Positions 1 through 4,965 of a stretch of 7,195 nt of DNA are shown one piece after another. Position numbers and translations under genes: made by a program. The number at the start of each line of letters is the position of its first letter. Position 1 is the first letter of the stretch. The DNA is from Deltaproteobacteria bacterium (GTDB taxonomy: Bacteria; Desulfobacterota; DSM-4660; Desulfatiglandales; HGW-15), in assembly GCA_020342025.1 (NCBI GenBank), contig CP070840.1, positions 1,637,384 through 1,644,578 of the forward strand. The letters are read 5' to 3'. The notes below the pieces were generated by a model that worked only from the letters and a program-made list of their open reading frames with translations, was not told where the DNA came from and did no database searches.

Positions 1-581
1 TACAGGGCACCGCGCGGCTGACCCGTGGTTCCGCTTGTGTAACAGATGAAGAGCGGATCATCATCGTCCACCTGCACATCCGGCTCATTTGTGGGATAGC
101 GTTCCAGCAGGTTAGCCAAAGATTTCATGCCGGGCAAGGAACCCTCCAAACCGATGAAGTGCTTTACGCGCGGGATCCGAGGTCTCAGGGTATCAACCAG
201 GTCACCGAATTCTGCGCCGACAAAAAGCACAGTGGCTTCGGAGTCGTTTATTAGGTAATCTATCTCATTTTTCGATAATCTGACGTTAAATGGGGCGACA
301 ATGAATCCGCCCTTTTCGGCTGCACCAAATGGGAAAGTGTACTCGGTACAATTCCAGGAGAGGATACCAAGCACCTCCCCTTTTTTTACCCCCAAATCAT
401 GAAGGGCGTGTATTAGTCTGTTTACCCGCTTATTATATTCCCCAAACGTTATTTTCTGGTCGCCACAGATGAATGCGACCCGATCGGGAAAAAACGACGC
501 GTTCCTGAGGATGATATCTCCTAGCAATCCCACCTTGTATCGACAGGACGCCTTCAATATGGCTTCTGGCTGCTGATTCAT
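1..581 (-). CDS. AMP-dependent acyl/aryl-CoA synthetase, N-terminal part (cut by window edge)
   Basis: The visible 193 residues are the N-terminal part of a class I adenylate-forming enzyme, which activates a carboxylic acid with ATP to an acyl-AMP and then transfers it to CoA in the cytoplasm. Residues 181-191 read YTSGTTGQPRG, the ATP-binding A3 motif of the family. Residues 97-116 (PFNVRLSKNEIDYLINDSEA) match the typical A2 region and residues 43-66 the usual fold around 'ITFGEYNKRVNRL'. Family members are usually about 500-560 residues, so roughly two thirds lie beyond base 1, including the substrate pocket; substrate therefore cannot be judged. The start ATG at 579-581 is preceded by AGGAGG with a 7-nt spacer. 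It lies 58 bp after the small gene at 640-822 on the same strand and is probably cotranscribed with it. It is a different subfamily from the PaaK-like ligase at 1025-2359. Family call is secure; the specific acid is unknown. Confidence 0.93.
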   Translation of the reverse strand, partial: MNQQPEAILKASCRYKVGLLGDIILRNASFFPDRVAFICGDQKITFGEYNKRVNRLIHALHDLGVKKGEVLGILSWNCTEYTFPFGAAEKGGFIVAPFNVRLSKNEIDYLINDSEATVLFVGAEFGDLVDTLRPRIPRVKHFIGLEGSLPGMKSLANLLERYPTNEPDVQVDDDDPLFICYTSGTTGQPRGAL

Positions 582-639
582 TTATTGCCCTCCTGAGCAT
601 GAAGCTGTTCGGGCAGGCTACCCTCCCCACCCCTCAAAC

Positions 640-822
640 TTACACCTCCGGATCAAGAACGTCAGAGATATTAATCTCCAGCATTTTTATACTGGCCAAA
701 ATGCGGAGCAAATTCCTGTCCATAGCGGGAATGTTCTTACCCATCTCTTTCAGTTCTTGGGCTGTCTCTTTCAGGAGTTTAATTTTCTCGTCTATCCCTT
801 CCAAGTCAATGAGTTCTGCCAT
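640..822 (-). CDS. small helical protein of unknown function (60 aa)
   Basis: A 60-residue protein I do not recognise. It is highly charged, without signal peptide or membrane segment. Residues 9-29 look like an amphipathic helix with hydrophobic positions at I10, I14, L17, L18, L24 and M27. A GKNIPAMDRN turn follows at 28-37, then a second amphipathic helix (about 38-50, LLRILASIKMLEI), suggesting a helical hairpin or a small oligomerising or adaptor protein. An AGGAG lies 11 nt before the ATG, and the gene ends in TAA at 640-642. It sits between two CoA-ligase genes on the same strand, which argues for a real gene rather than chance. The coding-like amino-acid composition, with clean Glu/Lys/Leu helices, also argues against the antisense frame at 599-850. 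A role tied to the neighbouring ligases is only a guess from position. Confidence 0.7.
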   Translation of the reverse strand: MAELIDLEGIDEKIKLLKETAQELKEMGKNIPAMDRNLLRILASIKMLEINISDVLDPEV

Positions 823-850
823 CGGCTCTCAAGCTCCTCTCTCTTTTTAA

Positions 851-1021
851 CGGAGTGCTGGCGTATTGGAGTAGTGGAGTATTGAATCATTTTTTACCAT
901 ATACAGCGTTATTCTCCTTGATCATTAGATGATCAATTCCATACCCTTAGTCTCTGATACCCGCGGTTCTTATTTTTTCGCATATCCCATTACTCCATCA
1001 CTCCGATACTCCAATACTCCA
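851..1021. repeat. inverted pair of degenerate TGGAGTAT octamer arrays (element 1)
   Basis: The left arm at 851-890 holds five 8-bp units read on the plus strand: CGGAGTGC, TGGCGTAT, TGGAGTAG, TGGAGTAT, TGAATCAT. The right arm at 982-1021 holds five units read on the minus strand: TGGAGTAT, TGGAGTAT, CGGAGTGA, TGGAGTAA, TGGGATAT. The arms are in opposite orientation and can pair as an imperfect stem of about 40 bp around a 91-nt interior (891-981). The interior has no gene but contains a perfect 8-bp-arm palindrome at 918-936. The right arm begins 3 bp past the stop of the PaaK-like gene, and the left arm ends 28 bp before the start of the 60-aa gene, so the element fills the intergenic gap. 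In the minus-strand transcript it would form a long hairpin. A second copy with the same layout is at 2385-2496. Whether it is a mobile miniature element or an RNA processing or attenuation structure cannot be decided here. Confidence 0.85.
918..936. repeat. perfect 19-bp palindrome inside repeat element 1
   Basis: TTGATCAT, a TAG centre, then ATGATCAA: eight perfectly complementary base pairs around 3 nt. It lies near the middle of the 91-bp interior of the octamer element, so the transcript could form a hairpin within a larger hairpin. The DNA could also be a dimeric-regulator site. The half-sites TTGAT/ATCAA resemble FNR/CRP-family half-sites, but the spacing (9 bp rather than 4) does not fit FNR. 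Confidence 0.6.
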
Positions 1022-1024
1022 CTC

Positions 1025-2359
1025 TTAGTGTTGCTCCCTCAAGTCTTTGAATCTCTTTGCCTTGACTTCATACCTGGGCAACGTGCCGTACTCCTTGAAT
1101 TCCAGATCGTATCGGAGATTCGTTTTGAGTCTCAGCTGATCCACCAGCTGGGCCTCGATCTTGTCGCGTTGGTTTACACTGTCCGGTAGCAACTCTACCT
1201 TAAGGCTGATCTTGTCCACATCCCCTTTCTTATCTACCACCACCTCATACTCATCGCTCAATCCGTCTATGCCCCTGACCACCTCTTCAATGGCGGATGG
1301 GGCAAGAAGGACGCCTTTGACTTTGGTAATATCATCTGCCCTGCCGACCACGCCCCCTTTGACCACCCTGAAACTGCGGCCACAGGGACAGGGCTCCGAT
1401 GCCCACTCTATGATATCCTTGGAATCGAAACGGACGCAGGGTTGGGCCTGACGATCAAGGGCCGTAATGATCATCTTACCCCTTCGTCCTGGCTCATCAA
1501 TAATCTCCCCCGTTTCCACATCCTCTATCTCCACGAGAAAAAGGGCCTCGTTCACATGCATTCCGCCCGACTGGGCGGTGCATTCGTAAGACCAGGCCCC
1601 GATCTCAGTAGCACCTGCGTGGTCGTAAACCTTGGCTCCCCATGCCTCCTCCATCCTTTTCTTGGTACTCGGTATGCTGGCTCCCGGTTCACCCGCACAC
1701 GTAATCTTTTCAATGCTGAGTGTTGACGGATCGATTCCCAACCTGTCCCTGGCTGTGGCCGCCATGCTCAGCATGTAGGTTGGCGTACCCATCATGGCTG
1801 TGGCTTCCAGCTCCTGAATCTTTAGAACGCGAGCCTTGGTGTCCAGGACACCTCCAGGGACCACTTCGCACCCCAGCTTCTCAGCCGCGTAGTGGCCGGC
1901 CCAAAAGGCCACAAAGACGTTGTACCCAAAGGGGATGAAGACACGATCGGTAGGGCGGTAGCCCTGGGCCCAGAGAATAAAAGCCCAAGACTCCCCAAAC
2001 CATTCCCAGTCGGCCCATGTATCGGGCTGGTAGATGGGCTGACCGGTCGTGCCGCTTGTCTGGTGGAATATGGTCACCTCCTCCAGCGGCACACAGAGGG
2101 CATCTCCGTAGGGAAAGGGGGCCTTCCGCTGTATGTCCCGCATCATGGACTTTTCCACCTTCGGGACATGCCTGATATCATCAAAAGAGCCTATGTCATC
2201 AGGCTTGATCCCGGCCTTTTCATAAAGAGCTCTATGGAACTTAGACCGATCATAGGCCCACTGAAATATTCGTTTGAATTTCTTGAATTGAAGCCTCCGA
2301 ATTCTTTCTTGAGGCAGTGTTTCCAAGAGTGGATTCCAGTATTCCTGCTCTGTAAACAT
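1025..2359 (-). CDS. phenylacetate-CoA ligase family protein (PaaK-like aryl-CoA ligase)
   Basis: A 444-residue cytoplasmic adenylate-forming ligase of the PaaK/coenzyme F390 synthetase family, which makes an aryl- or acyl-CoA from acid, ATP and CoA. Visible motifs are the P-loop TSGTTGQP at 101-108, YDHAGATEIG (A5 equivalent) at 245-254, RFDSKDI at 310-316, CPCGR at 324-328, GRADDITKVKGV at 339-350 (hinge region), and LPRYEVKAKR at 427-436 carrying the likely catalytic A10 lysine (K433 or K435). Length matches PaaK proteins (about 430-440). I chose the ATG at 2357-2359 because GGGAGGAG lies 5 nt upstream. A TTG at 2390-2392 would add 11 residues but sits in the repeat. The gene follows dctM with 145 bp between them, filled by an octamer repeat element, and precedes a second ligase. 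Phenylacetate or another arylacetate or benzoate-type acid is plausible; substrate is not shown by sequence. Confidence 0.93.
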   Translation of the reverse strand: MFTEQEYWNPLLETLPQERIRRLQFKKFKRIFQWAYDRSKFHRALYEKAGIKPDDIGSFDDIRHVPKVEKSMMRDIQRKAPFPYGDALCVPLEEVTIFHQTSGTTGQPIYQPDTWADWEWFGESWAFILWAQGYRPTDRVFIPFGYNVFVAFWAGHYAAEKLGCEVVPGGVLDTKARVLKIQELEATAMMGTPTYMLSMAATARDRLGIDPSTLSIEKITCAGEPGASIPSTKKRMEEAWGAKVYDHAGATEIGAWSYECTAQSGGMHVNEALFLVEIEDVETGEIIDEPGRRGKMIITALDRQAQPCVRFDSKDIIEWASEPCPCGRSFRVVKGGVVGRADDITKVKGVLLAPSAIEEVVRGIDGLSDEYEVVVDKKGDVDKISLKVELLPDSVNQRDKIEAQLVDQLRLKTNLRYDLEFKEYGTLPRYEVKAKRFKDLREQH

Positions 2360-2364
2360 AAGAA

Positions 2365-2372
2365 CTCCTCCC
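2365..2372 (-). promoter_or_regulatory. strong Shine-Dalgarno that fixes the start of the PaaK-like ligase
   Basis: On the minus strand GGGAGGAG is followed by TTCTT and then ATG at 2357-2359. This decides the start in favour of the 444-residue form over the in-frame TTG at 2390-2392, whose upstream sequence is repeat. Confidence 0.85.
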
Positions 2373-2384
2373 AAGAGACTTATT

Positions 2385-2496
2385 TGGAGCAATGGATTGA
2401 TGGATTAATGGAGTAATGATTAAAGACATCTGGAAAGAGTATTAATTATACACATTCAAACCCAACACTCCAGTACTCCACGACTCCAGTACTCCA
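2385..2496. repeat. inverted pair of degenerate TGGAGTAT octamer arrays (element 2)
   Basis: The left arm at 2385-2424 has 8-bp units on the plus strand: TGGAGCAA, TGGATTGA, TGGATTAA, TGGAGTAA and a degenerate TGATTAAA. The right arm at 2465-2496 has four units on the minus strand: TGGAGTAC, TGGAGTCG, TGGAGTAC, TGGAGTGT. The interior of about 40 bp holds a near-palindromic AT-rich GTATTAATTATAC (2439-2451). The right arm ends 8 bp from the dctM stop, and the left arm ends 25 bp before the paaK-like start. Unit length, orientation and placement repeat those of the element at 851-1021, while the interiors do not match, so the two appear related by their arms only. Confidence 0.85.
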
Positions 2497-2504
2497 GTTT
2501 CTTC

Positions 2505-3806
2505 TCACCGCATCAGGCTGGGCAAAAACAGGGCGATCTGGGGGAAAAAAAGAAGAATGATGTTACAGACGAGCAGGGCCAGCACCATGGGCAAAACACC
2601 CTTGAATATCACTTCAAGGGGGACATCCTTGGCTACCCCAAAGACCACATAGACGTTGACCCCCACAGGAGGAGTAATAACCCCCATTTCGGAGATCAGC
2701 ACGATGACCACGCCAAACCATATGGGGTCGAAGCCGAGGGCCTCTGAAACGGGGAAAAAGATGGGAATGGTCAACATGATCATGGCCAGAGCATCCATGA
2801 AACAGCCCCCGAAAAGATAGACCAGGACAATCACCATCATAATGGCCTGTCTGGGTAGAGGTAACGAACCGACCCAAGCGGCCAGGTCATAGGGCACCCT
2901 GGTCACAGCCATGAAATGGCCGAATATGACAGCCCCGGTCACAATCACCATGACCATACAGCTAATGCGTGTGGTGTCTGCCAATGACTGGACAAATCCC
3001 TGCCAGGTAAGTTGTTTTCTGATAAGGGCGAGCAGTATGGTCAAAAAGGCACCCGCCGAGGCCGCCTCCGTAGGGGTAAAGATACCGAAAAAGATGCCGC
3101 CCATGACCATCCCAAAGATGAGTAGCGTCTCCAGCACACCGTAAAAGGACCTGATCTTCTCTCTCAGGGGGGTCTTTGGGCCGGGCGGGGCCAGAGAGGG
3201 GTTTCTGCGGACCCGCAAATGGATGGTCAATATGAAAAGGATAGAGAGAAGGATGCCAGGAAAAATGCCAGCGAGAAAGAGCTTTCCGATGGACTGCTCA
3301 GTGAGTATGCCGTAAACGATGAAGATGACGCTGGGCGGAATCAAGATGCCCAGGCTTCCTGCCGCTGCCACCGTCCCCGTGGCCAGGCTCATGTCATACT
3401 TATATCGCTTCATCTCGGGCAGGGTGACCGTGGCCATGGTGGCTGCCGTTGCGTTGGTCGATCCGGATATGGCGGAAAATCCTGCACAGGCCGCTACGGT
3501 GGCCATGGCAAGACCGCCCTTGCGACTTCCTACCATGACATAGGCAGAATCATAGAGCCTTCGGCTGATGCCCGAGTGAAAGGCAATTTGCCCCATAAGG
3601 ACAAAAAGCGGAACCACAGTCAGATCATAGGATGAAAAGACCTCAAAAACATCCCTGGCAATAAGACTCAGAGAGGCATCCAGATTGACCACATAGCTGA
3701 ACCCGAGGAATCCCAGAAAGCCCATCACGAAACCCACGGGCATTTTGGAAAACAGGAAGATAACCAGAACGATAACACCGATGATGCCTATTGTGGTTAC
3801 GCTCAT
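2505..3806 (-). CDS. dctM: TRAP transporter large permease subunit (DctM family)
   Basis: A 433-residue inner-membrane protein, the transport-catalysing subunit of a tripartite ATP-independent periplasmic (TRAP) transporter, which couples organic-acid uptake to a Na+ or H+ gradient. It is almost wholly hydrophobic, with the usual dozen or so helices. Family signatures are visible: AACAGFSAISGSTNATAATMATVTLPEM (105-132, conserved Ser/Asn/Thr-rich hairpin), the YDMSLATGTVAAAGSLGILIPPS stretch (137-159), FTPTEAAS (243-250) and GVITPPVGVNVYVV (375-388). Length matches the usual 425-435. The start ATG overlaps the dctQ stop by 4 nt (ATGA, 3803-3806), indicating translational coupling; a weak AAGGGA precedes it. 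Its binding-protein partner is probably the divergent dctP at 4966-5991. Substrate cannot be read from this subunit. Confidence 0.97.
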   Translation of the reverse strand: MSVTTIGIIGVIVLVIFLFSKMPVGFVMGFLGFLGFSYVVNLDASLSLIARDVFEVFSSYDLTVVPLFVLMGQIAFHSGISRRLYDSAYVMVGSRKGGLAMATVAACAGFSAISGSTNATAATMATVTLPEMKRYKYDMSLATGTVAAAGSLGILIPPSVIFIVYGILTEQSIGKLFLAGIFPGILLSILFILTIHLRVRRNPSLAPPGPKTPLREKIRSFYGVLETLLIFGMVMGGIFFGIFTPTEAASAGAFLTILLALIRKQLTWQGFVQSLADTTRISCMVMVIVTGAVIFGHFMAVTRVPYDLAAWVGSLPLPRQAIMMVIVLVYLFGGCFMDALAMIMLTIPIFFPVSEALGFDPIWFGVVIVLISEMGVITPPVGVNVYVVFGVAKDVPLEVIFKGVLPMVLALLVCNIILLFFPQIALFLPSLMR

Positions 3807-4330
3807 TTGTGGGATCCCTTGACCAAGTTCTTGAGCAGGTCTGTGAGTAAGACGGGACAGACCGCCAACGCTGCGAAGGCGATACCATACGCGAACGGAT
3901 AAAAAGGGAGCTGGAGGGTGAGAGACACCTCCCCACTCGCTTTAAGATGACTGCCATACAGAAGCGATCGCCATGCGATTAGAATAAAAAACAGGAGTCC
4001 GCAGGAATTGGTGATGGTTGCAATGACGGTTTGGACCCTCGTCGGCAAGAGGTCCACCACAAAACTCACAGCCACATGGCCCTTCTCCACAGTCGTATGG
4101 GCCATGGCAAAAGCGACGGCTACAGTCGCCATATAACCGACCAGTTCATAGGTTCCGGCGATTGGCCGAAAAGGCGTTAGGAACTCCCAATGGGTTGAGT
4201 GGTAAATGGTGACGCAAAAGCGAAGGGCCACATCGGCACAGGTAAGAAGCATCATGGCGACGATAGATATGCCTGCAACCCAATACAGTATCCTTGCCAG
4301 TTCTCCGGAAATTTTCTCTAGAAAGCCCAC
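3803..4330 (-). CDS. dctQ: TRAP transporter small permease subunit (DctQ family)
   Basis: A 175-residue membrane protein with four predicted helices (about 14-36, 62-80, 102-124 and 143-165), the DctQ layout; this subunit scaffolds DctM and takes part in docking of the binding protein. The YELVGYMATVAVAFAMAHTTVEKGHVAV stretch (61-88) is characteristic, including the conserved YE pair and the GHV turn. The start is a GTG at 4328-4330: an in-frame stop lies six codons upstream, and no ATG lies in frame before Met26, inside the first helix. No convincing Shine-Dalgarno is present, so the exact start is less certain than the gene. An out-of-frame 7-codon reading frame (ATG at 4339-4341, stop at 4318-4320) overlaps the GTG. 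It is the first gene of the minus-strand operon and overlaps dctM by 4 nt. Confidence 0.94.
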   Translation of the reverse strand: MGFLEKISGELARILYWVAGISIVAMMLLTCADVALRFCVTIYHSTHWEFLTPFRPIAGTYELVGYMATVAVAFAMAHTTVEKGHVAVSFVVDLLPTRVQTVIATITNSCGLLFFILIAWRSLLYGSHLKASGEVSLTLQLPFYPFAYGIAFAALAVCPVLLTDLLKNLVKGSHK

Positions 4331-4349
4331 TTTTTCGCCATGCGGTTAT

Positions 4350-4390
4350 TTAGATGCCGTGCACGTCTAAGGACCTCTAATACACTCTAG
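4350..4390. promoter_or_regulatory. helically phased TCTAA repeats with an inverted half-site, putative operator
   Basis: TCTAA at 4366-4370, TCTAA at 4376-4380 and TCTAG at 4386-4390 are spaced exactly 10 bp, and an inverted TTAGA lies at 4350-4354. TTAGATG and CGTCTAA (4350-4356/4364-4370) also make an imperfect dyad around GTGCAC. The block lies 20-60 bp before the dctQ start, where a repressor or activator of the leftward operon would bind. The spacing is seen directly; the regulatory role is inferred. Confidence 0.4.
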
Positions 4391-4470
4391 ATGTCTTCAT
4401 AAGCGAAGATCTTAGCATTCATGTCAGGTTTTGAAATATTTTTTAATTCCTATAAGTTAACACGTGATAT

Positions 4471-4537
4471 CGGATGCCGGTCACCGGATACCGGGTTAAA
4501 AGGCATTCGTTTTAGTTTACCCGGTATCGGCCATCCG
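4471..4537. repeat. nested palindrome in the divergent region
   Basis: GATACCGGGT (4487-4496) is perfectly complementary to ACCCGGTATC (4519-4528). Inside it TAAAA (4497-4501) can pair with TTTTA (4510-4514), and outside it CGGATG (4471-4476) pairs with CATCCG (4532-4537). The left arm carries an extra small palindrome, CCGGTCACCGG (4477-4487), so the two sides are unequal. It looks like a REP-like extragenic palindrome or bidirectional hairpin; it lacks a following T-run on either side, so it is not a classical terminator. Confidence 0.65.
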
Positions 4538-4558
4538 GGATCTGTTCGGGTCAAGAAA

Positions 4559-4630
4559 TGTGATATTTAATCCACCAACTCGTGGGTTTGAGATGGAGCT
4601 TCGCTAGTATTCGGCGTAGCAAATATCACA
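4559..4630. other. 72-nt sequence able to fold as a three-way junction
   Basis: The outer helix is TGTGATATTT (4559-4568) with AAATATCACA (4621-4630), ten perfect pairs. Directly inside, AATCCAC (4569-4575) pairs with GTGGGTT (4582-4588), one G-U wobble, 6-nt loop. A second arm, GCTTCGCT (4598-4605) with GGCGTAGC (4613-4620), has one T-T mismatch and one wobble and directly abuts the outer helix. Nine bases (4589-4597) join the arms. TCCACC (4571-4576) could alternatively pair with GGTGGA (4631-4636) just outside. It is not a tRNA. It may be a structured RNA, a cis-acting leader element or a folded mobile repeat; strand is undetermined. Confidence 0.5.
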
Positions 4631-4799
4631 GGTGGACAAAAAAAGTCAATGCACTCCAGGCCTAAATTTTTTTGCCGATAATGGGTCCAGTCAGAGGTGT
4701 GGTGACCCGTCGCTCCGTTCACAGGGGATCTTCCCACGAGGCCAGCCGACTCCCTTTGAGCTATAATGAGGTTTAAGATATCTTTGTTAAATTGGCTTT

Positions 4800-4814
4800 A
4801 ATTTTGTCAAAATT
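4800..4814. promoter_or_regulatory. 15-bp perfect palindrome upstream of dctP, putative operator
   Basis: AATTTTG-T-CAAAATT has seven perfectly symmetric pairs around one base. It ends 23 bp before the putative -35 box of dctP, a position suited to an activator or to a shared divergent regulator. I cannot assign it to a known family. Confidence 0.4.
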
Positions 4815-4837
4815 GTATGCGAAATCCATGTTTTGGC

Positions 4838-4867
4838 TTGACACATTGCTTTTCTTCATTGTATTGG
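4838..4867 (+). promoter_or_regulatory. putative sigma70-type promoter of dctP
   Basis: A perfect TTGACA (4838-4843) is followed after 18 bp by TATTGG (4862-4867), a poor -10 match. It would give a leader of about 90 nt before the dctP ATG. The surrounding TTTTGGCTTGACAC (4831-4844) recurs exactly before iorA. The -35 box is good; the -10 box and the start point are uncertain. Confidence 0.45.
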
Positions 4868-4965
4868 AACAGGTTACAAAGGGTTCTCAATTTCAAAAGG
4901 AGATAAGGATTAGGTTTTAGGGGACTTTTCTTTTATTCAAAAACTCTTTCGCAAAGGGGGAAATC

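Larger units (their letters stand above)
4331..4965. promoter_or_regulatory. divergent intergenic region between dctQ and dctP
   Basis: These 635 bp carry no credible gene on either strand. They should contain the promoters of both the leftward dctQM-ligase operon and rightward dctP. Reading from left there are phased TCTAA repeats (4350-4390), a nested palindrome (4471-4537), a sequence able to fold as a three-way junction (4559-4630), an unremarkable stretch with an A7 run (4638-4644) and a T7 run (4667-4673), a 15-bp palindrome (4800-4814) and a sigma70-like promoter for dctP (4838-4867). I could not pick a convincing leftward promoter; weak candidates on the minus strand are imperfectly spaced. 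Confidence 0.7.

Noticed and set aside
599..850. Plus-strand open frame opposite the 60-aa gene
   Set aside because: No ribosome-binding site, low-complexity Ser/Phe-rich product typical of the antisense of a Lys/Glu/Leu helix, and it opposes the operon direction; the minus-strand frame is the better gene.
851..1021. CRISPR array
   Set aside because: Units are 8 bp, directly abutting and degenerate, with no spacers and no cas genes; the arrays also face each other.
2357..2392. TTG at 2390-2392 as the start of the PaaK-like ligase
   Set aside because: It would use repeat sequence as its leader, whereas the ATG at 2357-2359 has GGGAGGAG at ideal spacing and gives the usual family length.
1892..2416. 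Long plus-strand open frame (174 codons) opposite the PaaK-like ligase
   Set aside because: It is the shadow of a clearly identified enzyme with all family motifs on the other strand; its product has no recognisable features and runs into the repeat.
3219..3635. Plus-strand open frame (138 codons) opposite dctM
   Set aside because: Antisense to a strongly conserved permease segment, with a Gly/Arg/His-rich composition expected from the complement of membrane-helix codons.
4559..4630. tRNA gene
   Set aside because: The length is close to a tRNA, but there is no D/T-loop consensus in place, only two internal arms and no CCA-compatible acceptor end.
4638..4673. Intrinsic terminator using the T7 run at 4667-4673 or the A7 run at 4638-4644
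   Set aside because: No GC-rich stem directly precedes either run on the relevant strand.
4762..4767. Perfect TATAAT as a -10 box
   Set aside because: No -35 match lies 16-18 bp upstream and there is no extended -10; AT-rich context makes a chance hit likely.
4833..4850. Sigma54 promoter reading of TTGGC...TTGCT before dctP
   Set aside because: The GG and GC elements are separated by 11 bp rather than the strict 10, and the iorA copy of the string lacks the TTGC part.
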